Assembly (NCBI RefSeq): GCF_003096635.1
Contig: NZ_QEKV01000008.1
Span: forward strand, 16,474-80,473
DNA length: 64,000 bases
From: Ezakiella coagulans
GTDB taxonomy: Bacteria; Bacillota; Clostridia; Tissierellales; Peptoniphilaceae
Reading direction: 5' to 3'
Below the pieces are notes generated by a model, which saw only the letters and a program-made list of their open reading frames with translations, ran no database searches and had not been told where the DNA came from. Both the position numbers and the translations under genes were made by a program. Positions 37,515 to 46,104 of this stretch are shown piece after piece. Numbering within the stretch: the first letter of the stretch is position 1; each line of letters begins with the position of its first letter.

Positions 37515-38209
37515 AAATCCTCCAAAATTTTATCAAATGTTCCAAGCGGAATTGTTTGCTTCGAATCACTTAGAGCAATTTCCGGATTTTCATGCACTTC
37601 AACAATTATTCCGTCCGCACCGGCAGCAACTGCAGCTCTGGCTGCACGTCTTACAAAATCACGTTTCCCCATTGAATGACTAGGGTCCGCAATAATTTTA
37701 TAGTCAGTGTTTTCTTTAATATAAATAATTGCCCCGATGTCCAAAACATTTCTCGTAACATCGTCAAAGCTTCTAATCCCCCTCTCGCAAAGGGTTATCT
37801 TATTATTTCCTTCAAGTTTTATATATTCCGCTGCTTTTAAGAATTCGTGAACTGTGTTTGAAAAACCTCGTTTTAAAATTACAGGCTTATCAGTTTTCCC
37901 AATCTCTCTTAAAAGCTCAAAGTTTTGCATATTTCTTGCACCGATCTGAAAAATATCGACATGGTCATAAAGTTTCTCAATTTGATTTACACCGATAACC
38001 TCTGTAACAGTTTTCATGCCCATCTCTCTGATTTTATCAAGGATCGGTAGTCCTTTCCAACCGATGCCCTGAAAATCTTTAGGATCGGTTCGCGGCTTAA
38101 AAAGTGCCGCTCTCATTTCAGTTATTCCACGTTTTTTTAATTCAATCGCAAGAGAGAGAGCTTGCCTCTCGCTTTCAATTGAACATGAACCTGCAATAAT
38201 TCTAATCAT
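37502..38209 (-). CDS. aroF: 3-deoxy-7-phosphoheptulonate synthase (DAHP synthase, type I beta)
   Basis: A 235-residue DAHP synthase joining PEP and erythrose-4-phosphate at the entry of the shikimate pathway. Signatures: RIIAGSCSIESERQAL, RAALFKPRTDPKDFQGIGW, HVDIFQIGARNMQNFELLRE, PVILKRGFSNTVHEFL, ITLCERGIRSFD, IIADPSHSMGKRDFV and GADGIIVEVHENPEIALSD. There is no N-terminal ferredoxin-like regulatory domain and no chorismate mutase domain, so allosteric control by those modules is not expected. The ATG at 38209 lies inside the aroE end (8-base overlap). Confidence 0.96.
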   Translation of the reverse strand: MIRIIAGSCSIESERQALSLAIELKKRGITEMRAALFKPRTDPKDFQGIGWKGLPILDKIREMGMKTVTEVIGVNQIEKLYDHVDIFQIGARNMQNFELLREIGKTDKPVILKRGFSNTVHEFLKAAEYIKLEGNNKITLCERGIRSFDDVTRNVLDIGAIIYIKENTDYKIIADPSHSMGKRDFVRRAARAAVAAGADGIIVEVHENPEIALSDSKQTIPLGTFDKILEDLWKK

Positions 38210-38939
38210 TTTCTTCACCCTTATATAACTTATATGCTTCAACCGCCTGATAATATAGCATATCGTATCCATTTTTTATTTCTACACCCTGTTTTTTCAT
38301 CTCGCTTAGAAAAAGAGTGCACTCAGGCGTATAAATAATATCCACTGCCGTTTTCTGTGAATTGAATTTCTTTGTAAAAATCGCTTTATCTTCATTAAAA
38401 CCGACGCTTGTGGCATTAATAATATTTGTAAAATCGCAATTCTCTAAATCATAAATAAAATTAAGGTCCGGCTTTATCTTTAAAAGTATATCATTTTCAC
38501 TCGAATCTCTTACATATAAAGTCAAATCCAAATCTTTAAACGCATAAACAAGAGCTCTCGCAGCTCCTCCTCTTCCAAGAATCAATGTTTTACCATATCT
38601 TAAAAATTCTCTATACGCCGCCTTTGCTCCGTACACGTCAGTGTTATATCCTACAAGTTTTCCATTTTCATTTATGACAGTGTTAGCTGCACCAAGTACT
38701 TTGACCGCTTCCGACATTTCATCAAGATATTTTATTATCTCAGATTTATACGGTGCCGTAACATTAAATCCTCTTGCACCGGTTTCCTTTATAAATCTCA
38801 CAAATTCCGGAATCTCTTCTAGATTCATGTCCGCATTTTCATATAAAAAATCTATCTTGTCTTTTTCCGACAATTCTCGATAAATCTCTCCGGATCGTGA
38901 ATTCTTAATATTTTTCCCGAGCAAATAGCATTTATACAT
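38202..38939 (-). CDS. aroE: shikimate dehydrogenase
   Basis: A 245-residue shikimate 5-dehydrogenase. Substrate-binding SRSGEIYRELSEKDKIDF and GFNVTAPYKSEIIKYL (catalytic Lys), the NADP-binding LILGRGGAARALVYAF, and IINATSVGFNED. The C-terminal helix contains GYDMLYYQAVEAYKLY (usual GxxMLxxQ). The ATG at 38939 is preferred over an adjacent TTG because GGAG is then about 7 bases upstream; it overlaps yvcK by 8 bases. Confidence 0.95.
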   Translation of the reverse strand: MYKCYLLGKNIKNSRSGEIYRELSEKDKIDFLYENADMNLEEIPEFVRFIKETGARGFNVTAPYKSEIIKYLDEMSEAVKVLGAANTVINENGKLVGYNTDVYGAKAAYREFLRYGKTLILGRGGAARALVYAFKDLDLTLYVRDSSENDILLKIKPDLNFIYDLENCDFTNIINATSVGFNEDKAIFTKKFNSQKTAVDIIYTPECTLFLSEMKKQGVEIKNGYDMLYYQAVEAYKLYKGEEND

Positions 38940-39870
38940 CAAAAAGCTCCGAAAGTGTATCGGTTATATTTTTGGAATTACTCCTTACATAACCGCTCTT
39001 AACTTCAAGAAATTCACCCGTTATTAGCTTAGTATTTAAAATTTCTCGATCCTCATTTGTAACAACTACGGGAATGCTACCCTCAAAACTGTATTTTTCA
39101 ATGAGTTCTCTCTTCGGAAGCACATCATTTGCAAGTACAAAATCAATTTCACGACCCAGATATCGCTCAACTTCCTCAACGTGATGATAAAGAGTATATC
39201 CATTCGTTTCCTCAGGTTGAGTCATAACGTTCGCAATATAAACGATTTTTTTGTCCTTTAACGCCTCTCTTACGCCGTCAACAAGGAGATTACATATAAC
39301 AGATGTGTATAAACTTCCCGGCCCCAATGTGACGACATCAGCACTTGATATCGCCTCTTTTGCATGTTCAGAAATATTTACGTGATTCATCAATGAAAGC
39401 TCTTTAATTCCCGCTTTTCTTTTTAGAGCAAAAATCGCAATCTCAGACTCACCTCTTACCTGTACACCGTCAGTAAGAACTGCACACAAATCCATATTGT
39501 CAATTGTCACCGGATAAACCTTGCCCTTTAAATTTAAGACATTAGAAACAACTTGAATTCCATTTTCAAAAGAACCTTCGCTCTTAACCATACCTGCTAT
39601 AATCAAATTTCCAAGTGACTGTCCCTTTAAAGAACCGTCTTCAAATCTATAACTTAAAAGTTTCCTCAAATCGTCCGGTGCTTCCGAAAGTGCAAGAAGA
39701 CAGTTTCTTATGTCACCTGGTGGGAGCATGTTTAAATCCTCTCTTAAAATTCCACTTCCCCCGCCATTATCACCAACCGTAACAATAGCAGAAACTTCAA
39801 ATTTTTTCTTAAGACCGTTTAATAGAACACTAAGTCCTGTTCCGCCGCCTATTGCCGCAAGTTTAATCAT
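38932..39870 (-). CDS. yvcK: YvcK/CofD-like gluconeogenesis and morphogenesis factor
   Basis: A 312-residue YvcK protein. Motifs: KLAAIGGGTGLSVLLNGLKK, the nucleotide-sugar site TVGDNGGGSGILRED with MLPPGDIRNCLLALSE, LKGQSLGNLIIAGM and TLGPGSLYTSVICNLL. In B. subtilis YvcK binds UDP-GlcNAc and is needed on gluconeogenic carbon sources and for correct PBP1 placement. The ATG at 39870 follows GAGGCAC and overlaps rapZ by 8 bases. The whiA gene that normally follows yvcK is absent and aroE occupies its place. Confidence 0.96.
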   Translation of the reverse strand: MIKLAAIGGGTGLSVLLNGLKKKFEVSAIVTVGDNGGGSGILREDLNMLPPGDIRNCLLALSEAPDDLRKLLSYRFEDGSLKGQSLGNLIIAGMVKSEGSFENGIQVVSNVLNLKGKVYPVTIDNMDLCAVLTDGVQVRGESEIAIFALKRKAGIKELSLMNHVNISEHAKEAISSADVVTLGPGSLYTSVICNLLVDGVREALKDKKIVYIANVMTQPEETNGYTLYHHVEEVERYLGREIDFVLANDVLPKRELIEKYSFEGSIPVVVTNEDREILNTKLITGEFLEVKSGYVRSNSKNITDTLSELFDV

Positions 39871-40714
39871 TGTGTGCCTCATCTAAATCTCGATTTATAA
39901 TAGTTATATTTATTCCAGACTCTTTTAGAAGTTCTGCAAGTCTCCTTGCAACACTAACTGAACGTTGTCTTCCACCTGTGCAACCGAAAGCAACTATAAG
40001 TTGCTCCTTACCCTCATTTTCATATAGTGGAATCAAAAATTTCAATAAATCATGTACTTTTTCAATAAATTCACCGCTCTCATTTTGAGCTAAAACAAAA
40101 TTATAACAATCAGGATTATATCCACTCTTTAGTTTTAGTTCCGACACATAATATGGATTTGTGATAAATCGCACATCAAAGACTAAATCAGCGTCAGCAA
40201 CAATTCCGTTTTTAAATCCGAAAGTTTTAAAAATAACTGAGATTTCATTTTTATCATTTAAAACCAAACTGTGAATAATATTTTTGAGTTCACCTAAAGT
40301 CAAATTCGTGGTATCTATCGGAATCGAAAGATCCATCACCCGGTCCATGAGTTCTCTTTCTTTTCGAATGCCTTCGACAATTGTACCTCCGGGACTCATT
40401 GGATGAAGTCTTCTCTTCTCCTTGAAACGCTTGATAAGCTCATTGTCCGTTGCATTTAAGAATAAAACCTTTGCTCCGTAGTCATCTTTCAAATCTTTTA
40501 TAGTTTTATAAAGTTCACGTTTAAATACGCGTCCCCTTTGGTCAAGAGCAAGTGCAATTTTATTTATCTCCGGAGTTTCCTCCATAAGTTCAACCAAATC
40601 TCTTATAAGAGGTGTAGGCAAATTGTCTATTGAAAGATAGCCCTCATCTTCCAAAACATTTAAAGCAGCGGTCTTTCCCGCACCGCTAAGTCCTGTGACT
40701 ATAACAATTTCCAT
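39863..40714 (-). CDS. rapZ: RapZ/YvcJ nucleotide-binding regulator
   Basis: A 283-residue RapZ/YvcJ protein. Walker A VTGLSGAGKTAALNVLEDEG, a Walker B-like IALALDQRGR, RRLHPMSPGGTIVEGIRKER, and the strongly conserved C-terminal domain GYNPDCYNFV and VAFGCTGGRQRSVSVARRLA. In E. coli RapZ guides RNase E to the small RNA GlmZ and senses glucosamine-6-phosphate; in Gram-positives the role is less clear but also linked to GlcNAc metabolism. ATG at 40714 after GAGGTGATATT, 4 bases from the murB stop. Confidence 0.96.
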   Translation of the reverse strand: MEIVIVTGLSGAGKTAALNVLEDEGYLSIDNLPTPLIRDLVELMEETPEINKIALALDQRGRVFKRELYKTIKDLKDDYGAKVLFLNATDNELIKRFKEKRRLHPMSPGGTIVEGIRKERELMDRVMDLSIPIDTTNLTLGELKNIIHSLVLNDKNEISVIFKTFGFKNGIVADADLVFDVRFITNPYYVSELKLKSGYNPDCYNFVLAQNESGEFIEKVHDLLKFLIPLYENEGKEQLIVAFGCTGGRQRSVSVARRLAELLKESGINITIINRDLDEAHND

Positions 40715-40718
40715 AATA

Positions 40719-41564
40719 TCACCTCAAAATCTTGACTTCAGTTTCCAAACTTATTCCCGTCTTCTCAAGGACAATATCGTGAACCTTTTGAATAAGTGAA
40801 ACTACATCTTCATAACTTGCATTGTCGACATTTATAATAAAGCCGGCGTGCTTCTTTGAGACTTCCGCCCCGCCGATTCTTAGACCTTTAAGTCCACATT
40901 CATCTATAATCTTTGACGCAAAACCGTTTTCAGGTCTCTTAAACACACTTCCACATGAAGGATATTCGAGTGGTTGCTTTTCACGTCTTCTTCCGTTCAA
41001 ATCATTAATAACAGCCTCGATTTCTTTTTGGTCACCTTCTTCGCCTATAAATGTCGCACCAACAATTATTTCTCCGTTTGTTTGAAATGAACTGTGCCTT
41101 TGCGAAAAATCGATTTGTTCTTTTGTATAACTTACAATCTTACCGTCTCTAATTGCTCTAACACTTTCCAAAACGTCGCTTATAACCGGTCCATACGCAC
41201 CTGCATTCATAAAAATTCCTCCACCTACAGTTCCCGGAATTCCGTCCAAAAATTCAAAACCTTTTAAATAAGACTTAAGTGCGAACCTGCTCAGTGCTTT
41301 CATAGTGGCTCCGGATTCAGCCACAATTCTATATCCGTCCTTTCGGATTTTTGAAAAATTGTCCCTTAAAATCATAAAACTTTTATCATAATACTCGTCC
41401 GGAATAATAAGATTGGAACAATTCCCTATTACAATTACTTCATTACATTTATTTAAAACATCTATAATATCGTCAGTATCTTCCGGAAAGAAAATCTCTT
41501 TTACATTCCCTCCGACTTTCATCGACGTATATGGTTTAATAGATACATTTTTCAATACTTCCAT
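40719..41564 (-). CDS. murB: UDP-N-acetylenolpyruvoylglucosamine reductase
   Basis: A 281-residue FAD-dependent MurB making UDP-MurNAc. FAD-binding PYTSMKVGGNVKEIFFPED, VVIGNCSNLI region, FLDGIPGTVGGGIFMNAGAY (about 110), and the catalytic serine in YPSCGSVFKRPENGFASK, with the final Glu in SLETEVKILR. Start: the ATG at 41564 is used because GAGGTG lies directly upstream; earlier ATGs in frame lie before that site. A TATAAT at 41583-41588 (minus) may be the operon -10 element. First gene of the murB-rapZ-yvcK-aro operon. Confidence 0.95.
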   Translation of the reverse strand: MEVLKNVSIKPYTSMKVGGNVKEIFFPEDTDDIIDVLNKCNEVIVIGNCSNLIIPDEYYDKSFMILRDNFSKIRKDGYRIVAESGATMKALSRFALKSYLKGFEFLDGIPGTVGGGIFMNAGAYGPVISDVLESVRAIRDGKIVSYTKEQIDFSQRHSSFQTNGEIIVGATFIGEEGDQKEIEAVINDLNGRRREKQPLEYPSCGSVFKRPENGFASKIIDECGLKGLRIGGAEVSKKHAGFIINVDNASYEDVVSLIQKVHDIVLEKTGISLETEVKILR

Positions 41565-41604
41565 ATTACACCTCATACATACATTATACCCAATTATGAG
41601 CAAT

Positions 41605-41649
41605 AAAAAAAGAGTGCTTTCTACGTTTTAGATGCAGTACTCTTTTTTT
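41605..41649 (-). terminator. terminator of the ABC exporter gene
   Basis: On the minus strand an 11-bp stem AAAAAAAGAGT/ACTCTTTTTTT with a roughly 20-base loop follows the ABC gene and ends in a T run. The opposite strand could act similarly but points into no gene end. Confidence 0.7.
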
Positions 41650-41686
41650 ATTGAAATATTTTTATTTATATAAATTCTAACTACAA

Positions 41687-43447
41687 TTAGTTTTGTGCAT
41701 TAAATAGCTCGAAAAACTTTCCGTTTGCATTCATCAACTCATCAAAACTTCCTTCTTCCACAACTTTTCCGGCATCAAGCACAATAAATTTTGTCGCTCT
41801 TCTTAAACCTTGAATTCTATGCGTAGTAAAAATTGCGGATCTGATATTGGAGTCTTCCAAAAGATTTTCCCAGAAAACTTTTTCTTGTATCGGATCAAGT
41901 GCGCTCGTCGGTTCGTCAAATATCAGCACATTTCCTCCGTGATAGAGAGTTCTTGCGGTTGCAATTCTTTGCCACTCGCCGCCCGAAATTTCCACACCGT
42001 CATTGTAAATTTTGCCCAAATGTGTTTCCATATTATTGCCGAATTTTTTCAGTACTGAATCAGCGCCTGAACGATGTATTGACTGGGCGAGATCATTCTT
42101 GGAATTTTTATTTATATTGCTCAGCTCCACATTTTCACGGAAAGTGATTTCGTATTTATTGAAATCTTGAAAGAGCACTCCAAAGGAACTTCTAAGCTCG
42201 TCAATATCGTATTCCTTAATGTCTTTGCCGTTTATGAGAATTTGACCGCTATCGGCGTCATATAGCCTCAATAAAAGCTTCATAATTGTGGTTTTCCCCG
42301 AACCGTTTACGCCCACAATTCCAAGCCTATCCCCGAAGTTAAAATCGAAGCTCACATTTTCCAAAGCATAGTCATCTCTTCCCGGATATTTGAATGACAC
42401 ACTTTTAAATTCAATTTTATTCACATCGTTGCAATTTGAATCTCCGGAAGCCATATTGAAATCGAAATCCAAAAATTCAAAATAAGTATTCATAAAAAGT
42501 TCCGTTTCAAGAAGCATCGAGCCTTCCTCGATAAATCTTATGGAGCTTCTTGCAGTGTATAAAAGATAATTTAGAAATAGCGAAAGAGCCCCGATGGTAT
42601 AAATTCCGGCGACTACGTTTTTCACAAATAAAACTATTGTTATGGATAAAACCACGACTCCAAAAATTGAAACAAGCACTCCGGCAAGTCCCTTCTTTCT
42701 TCTGTCTTTAGCGGATTCCCCATTAATTCTATCAATAATTTCATCATAATCTTCTTTAAATTTGTCGCCATATTTAAAGACAACTCTTTCTTTTGAAAAA
42801 TCTCTTCCGAGCAATATGTCCCTGTAATAGTTTAATTGTTTTACAAAAGGCGATCTTGTGACGGTGTTTTCATAAGCTGCCACTTGGAGTTTGTAGACGA
42901 TATAACTTTGAGGAAAAATACCAACCAAAAATGCTAGTGGAATCCAAATGGAATAAGCCGATAGCTGAGCAAACATAACCACGATTGTAACGAAAATTCT
43001 TATGATAGAAAATGAAAATACAATCAAATTTATCGGTCTGAATGCGATTTCCATTTGAAGCATATTGAGTCTGTCGTAAAATTCAGGATTGTCCAATGTG
43101 TTTAAGTTATCCACTTCTGAGACTTTATTAAAAAGATCCATATTGACCTTTTTAACAAGTGAATCTGTGCATTCCCCTTGCACAATCATCATCAGCGGGC
43201 CCACCAAAAAATCTATGAGCACCGCAATGATAAACGGTAACATTATAAGTATCGCTGATTTAACATCCGATAGCGTTTTTACACTGTCTATGAATTTTGC
43301 AATTGCCGTCGCTTGAACGACAGGAATAAAAATTTGCAGTGCCAAAATTATCATAAGAAATGTAACTTTGGTAGGTGCACTTTTAAAAATCAACCCAAGT
43401 GACCTAAAAAATATTTTTAGATATGATGGCTTTTCCGATTTATTCAT
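41687..43447 (-). CDS. ABC transporter, fused permease and ATP-binding domains (exporter type)
   Basis: A 586-residue half-transporter. The N-terminal 330 residues hold about six membrane helices (for example VTFLMIILALQIFIPVVQA, SAILIMLPFIIAVLIDFLVG). The ATPase domain has Walker A GIVGVNGSGKTTIMKLLL (about 385), the Q-loop FGVLFQDFNKYEI, signature EISGGEWQRIATARTL, Walker B VLIFDEPTSALDPIQE and the H-loop FTTHRIQGL. It belongs to the large exporter class (MsbA/LmrA-like) and must form a homodimer or pair with an unlinked partner. Substrate unknown. Monocistronic. Confidence 0.93.
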   Translation of the reverse strand: MNKSEKPSYLKIFFRSLGLIFKSAPTKVTFLMIILALQIFIPVVQATAIAKFIDSVKTLSDVKSAILIMLPFIIAVLIDFLVGPLMMIVQGECTDSLVKKVNMDLFNKVSEVDNLNTLDNPEFYDRLNMLQMEIAFRPINLIVFSFSIIRIFVTIVVMFAQLSAYSIWIPLAFLVGIFPQSYIVYKLQVAAYENTVTRSPFVKQLNYYRDILLGRDFSKERVVFKYGDKFKEDYDEIIDRINGESAKDRRKKGLAGVLVSIFGVVVLSITIVLFVKNVVAGIYTIGALSLFLNYLLYTARSSIRFIEEGSMLLETELFMNTYFEFLDFDFNMASGDSNCNDVNKIEFKSVSFKYPGRDDYALENVSFDFNFGDRLGIVGVNGSGKTTIMKLLLRLYDADSGQILINGKDIKEYDIDELRSSFGVLFQDFNKYEITFRENVELSNINKNSKNDLAQSIHRSGADSVLKKFGNNMETHLGKIYNDGVEISGGEWQRIATARTLYHGGNVLIFDEPTSALDPIQEKVFWENLLEDSNIRSAIFTTHRIQGLRRATKFIVLDAGKVVEEGSFDELMNANGKFFELFNAQN

Positions 43448-43895
43448 ATTTTCCTCCTATAGTTTTTCACCACATGTTAACATCTCCATCTAAAATAACA
43501 AGATTTTCAGTGTCTAATATAAAATTTATTTTATGAGAGAAGATGTGTAGTTTTAGTTAAGTACTTTGTGTGTAATTAATATAGTTATGCTATATTTTAT
43601 ATGATTAATTGCACTTATAAAATTCTTTCACAATATTTATACCCAAAAAAAATAATTAAACCAAAATTATATTAATAAGATTTATTGATTTATTTTGTAA
43701 CTCTGTCATGCTGACTTCGAAACAACGGATAGATTTTATGTAATAAATCAATCACATGAGTTAGTATAAGCAGTAGATTTTTACAATAATGTGAAGTTCA
43801 GAACTGCGTGTTTTGTGCTCAATTTGTGCTCGGTTTGTGTGCAACGTGCGTAAAAATATATGATTTTATGTTGATTTTTCGAAAATCCACAAAAA
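43448..43895. other. gene-poor AT-rich intergenic stretch
   Basis: About 450 bases without a convincing gene. It contains an ATATAG/CTATAT hairpin near 43578-43600, a 33-base tandem repeat (43812-43844) and, on the minus strand, a short open frame without a start codon ending near 43796 (reading CTQTEHKLSTKHAVLNFT) whose Lys/His-rich end resembles tails of tyrosine recombinases only loosely. It lies immediately 3' of tRNA-Thr(CGT), a usual integration site, so it could be an old integration scar. Confidence 0.5.
43812..43844 (+). repeat. three tandem 11-base repeats
   Basis: TTTGTGCTCAA, TTTGTGCTCGG and TTTGTGTGCAA follow each other directly. The first two differ at the last two positions, the third is more diverged. 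Confidence 0.6.
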
Positions 43896-43933
43896 TAAAA
43901 AAAACGTTACAACCATTAAAATTGCAACGTTTT
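43895..43933 (-). terminator. terminator of tRNA-Thr(CGT)
   Basis: AAAACGTT pairs with AACGTTTT, extended by GCAA/TTGT, and the minus strand continues into an eight-base T run. It starts 4 bases after the tRNA CCA. Confidence 0.8.
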
Positions 43934-43936
43934 ATT

Positions 43937-44012
43937 TGGTGCTGAAGACAGGAATCGAACCTGCGACCTGCTGGTTACGAATCAGCTGCTCTACCGACTG
44001 AGCCACTTCAGC
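43937..44012 (-). tRNA. tRNA-Thr (anticodon CGT)
   Basis: A 76-base tRNA with encoded CCA. Acceptor GCTGAAG/CTTCAGC, D arm GCTC/GAGC, anticodon loop TTCGTAA giving CGT (codon ACG), T loop GGTTCGATTCC. The anticodon stem has one mismatched base pair next to the loop. Confidence 0.95.
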
Positions 44013-44030
44013 ATGTTTATAACAAAATCT

Positions 44031-44059
44031 ATTATACCAAATTCCATTTATAATTACAA
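44031..44059 (-). promoter_or_regulatory. promoter of tRNA-Thr(CGT)
   Basis: TTGTAA (44054-44059) and consensus TATAAT (44031-44036) on the minus strand with 17 bases between, about 20 bases from the tRNA 5' end. Confidence 0.7.
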
Positions 44060-44107
44060 GTGTTTTAAACGCAATTTTTCGGTAAATCTCTCGAATACAT
44101 TTTTGCA

Positions 44108-44143
44108 TAAACAAAAAACACTTCTCGAAATTGAAAAGTGTTT
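44108..44143 (-). terminator. terminator of the typA-cls-aminotransferase-patB operon
   Basis: AAACACTT (44136-44143 on minus) pairs with AAGTGTTT (44116-44123) across a 12-base loop and is followed by a T-rich stretch on the minus strand. Confidence 0.7.
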
Positions 44144-44150
44144 AAGTGAT

Positions 44151-45320
44151 TTAATTAAAATATTTTTTAAGTCTTCTTGCAGCGTCTCTTATAACTTCTG
44201 TCGGTGCGGCAAGGTTTATTCTTTCAAATCCGTCCGCAACTTCTCCGAACTTATGTCCATGATCAAAAATCACAGCACAATCCTCTGCAAGAGTTTTTTC
44301 TCTTTCCTCACGCGTCATATCGTATGCGCGGAAATCGAGGAACATGAGATAAGTTCCTTCAGGTTCAACGATCTTAATCTTTGTGTCTTTAAGCTCTTCT
44401 TTCAAAACATTTTGATTTTCGATTATTTTTTCAATAAGTTGACCTAGCCATTCTTCGCATTCATTGTAGCAAATTTCAGCAGCTTTAAATCCGAGTGCGG
44501 AGTTTGCGTGCGATTGAACGCCCATAACTGCTTGTATAAAATTCTTTTTGAGCTCAGGATTTTTTATAATTGTTGTAGAAACTCCCATTCCGGCGAGATT
44601 AAATGTCTTTGATGCCGATGTGAATGTGATTGTTCTGTCTGCGAGTTCATCCGATAACGTTTGAAATACAATATGTTTATGACCCGGCATTATTATGTCC
44701 GAGTGAATCTCATCGCTTATCAAATACAAATCGTTTTCAAGAATTATTTTCTCAAGCTTTTCAAGTTCTTCTCTTGTCCAAACGCGTGTAACCGGATTAT
44801 GAGGTGAACAGAAAAGAAGCACTTTGTTTTCTTTCATTTTAGCAAGTTCTTCAAACTTTTCAAAATCGATATAAAATCTGTTGTCTTTTTCAATTAGAGG
44901 AGCGTCAACAAGCTTTCTTCCTTGTGAAGTGACTGCACTGAAAAAAGGAAAATATACCGGAGACATAACTATTACGCCGTCTCCTTCGTTTGTGAGTGAT
45001 TTTACTGCATTAAAAATCGCAGGAACGACCGCCGTGTTGTTTACCATCCATTCATCCATAACTTCAAAATCGTGCACTCTTTTGAGCCATGATTTCAAAG
45101 CTTCCTTGAAGTCTTCGTTTGCTTCAGTGTATCCAAGAACCATTTCATCTAAAAACTTTTTCAATCCTTCGACCATTTCCGGTGGATTTTTAAATTCCAT
45201 GTCTGCTGTTGAAAGCGGAATCGTGTCAACCGGCAAATCGGGAAATTCTCTGAATGTTTTTCTGTATTTTACAGAGCCTTGTTCTCTTCTGTTTGTTAGC
45301 GTTTCAAAATCGTATTTCAT
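44151..45320 (-). CDS. patB: MalY/PatB family PLP-dependent cystathionine beta-lyase/aminotransferase
   Basis: A 389-residue fold-type I PLP enzyme of the MalY/PatB family, which cleaves C-S bonds of cystathionine and related thioethers. Typical features are the N-terminal TIPLSTADMEFKNPPEMVE, GYTEANEDFKEALKSWL, VMSPVYFPFFSAVTSQGR, LFCSPHNPVTRVWTREELE, ISDEIHSDIIMPGHKHI and the PLP lysine in TFTSASKTFNLAGMGVST (about 233). It shares one base with the upstream aminotransferase (TAATG). Likely used in sulfur amino-acid breakdown; reaction specificity is inferred from family only. Confidence 0.9.
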   Translation of the reverse strand: MKYDFETLTNRREQGSVKYRKTFREFPDLPVDTIPLSTADMEFKNPPEMVEGLKKFLDEMVLGYTEANEDFKEALKSWLKRVHDFEVMDEWMVNNTAVVPAIFNAVKSLTNEGDGVIVMSPVYFPFFSAVTSQGRKLVDAPLIEKDNRFYIDFEKFEELAKMKENKVLLFCSPHNPVTRVWTREELEKLEKIILENDLYLISDEIHSDIIMPGHKHIVFQTLSDELADRTITFTSASKTFNLAGMGVSTTIIKNPELKKNFIQAVMGVQSHANSALGFKAAEICYNECEEWLGQLIEKIIENQNVLKEELKDTKIKIVEPEGTYLMFLDFRAYDMTREEREKTLAEDCAVIFDHGHKFGEVADGFERINLAAPTEVIRDAARRLKKYFN

Positions 45321-46096
45321 TATACCCTCGTTTCTTCAAACTCTTTCTTGTAATCATCTATAAATTCTCTAAATTTTTGGGCGAGTTCAATCGATAGTTC
45401 ATAATCTTTCCCGCTCAATTCTCTGCCATTTATACTTTTTACAGAAACTACATCCATTCCGGTTCCTGAAAGTAGCGCACCGTCAATTGTTTTAAGTTCA
45501 TCAAGTGACAGTTCCCTCTCTTCCACTTCCAAAGAAAGTCTATCTTCGCACATCTTATAAAAATTCTTTTTAACTACTCCAGGCAAAGTTTTGTTCTTTG
45601 TAGGCTCAAAAATTTTTCCGTCTTTTATATAATAAAAATTGGATCGCGAACCCTCGAGAACCTCGTTGCCATTATACAGAAGAAGCTCAAACAAATCATT
45701 TCTGTCCATGATTTCTTGAACCTCTTTTTTAAAATTCTTTCTATAAATCTTTCTCTCCGGATTTAGCCTTTCAAATTCGTAAAGCCCGATATTGACTCCA
45801 TTTTTTCTTTCAAAGTCCGTCACTTCTCGAATTTTCATATCTTCCATAAAAACATCTTCGCCGTCAACCATAATCATGACGCTTTCAACATTTCTTTCAG
45901 GTTTAAAATCCGACATTATACCCTTTATTTTATCAAACAATTCTGTTTTGTTTGCTTTTTCAAGATTTCCATATAATCTCTTCATGTGATCTTCTAAAAA
46001 CAAATAAACTCCATCTTCGCTTCTTATAACTTCATAAATAAAATTATCATTTAAATATGGTTTTTCATCTAAAAGATTGCCATTTTTATAAATCAT
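45320..46096 (-). CDS. class IV aminotransferase (branched-chain/D-amino acid/ADC lyase type)
   Basis: A 258-residue fold-type IV PLP protein. The N-terminal half has NFIYEVIRSEDGVYLFLEDH, the PLP lysine probably lies in RKIYRKNFKKEVQEI (about 137), and the cofactor-phosphate motif is NEVLEGSRSNFYYIKDG, followed by TLPGVVKKNF and GALLSGTGMDVVSVKSI. The family includes branched-chain aminotransferases, D-amino acid aminotransferases and aminodeoxychorismate lyase, which cannot be separated by eye. Next to patB it may supply an amino or keto acid for the same pathway. Confidence 0.85.
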   Translation of the reverse strand: MIYKNGNLLDEKPYLNDNFIYEVIRSEDGVYLFLEDHMKRLYGNLEKANKTELFDKIKGIMSDFKPERNVESVMIMVDGEDVFMEDMKIREVTDFERKNGVNIGLYEFERLNPERKIYRKNFKKEVQEIMDRNDLFELLLYNGNEVLEGSRSNFYYIKDGKIFEPTKNKTLPGVVKKNFYKMCEDRLSLEVEERELSLDELKTIDGALLSGTGMDVVSVKSINGRELSGKDYELSIELAQKFREFIDDYKKEFEETRV

Positions 46097-46104
46097 TTTC
46101 CCTC

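Noticed and set aside
43812..43844. Possible CRISPR repeats
   Set aside because: The repeats are 11 bases long and directly adjacent with no spacers; no cas genes occur in the window.
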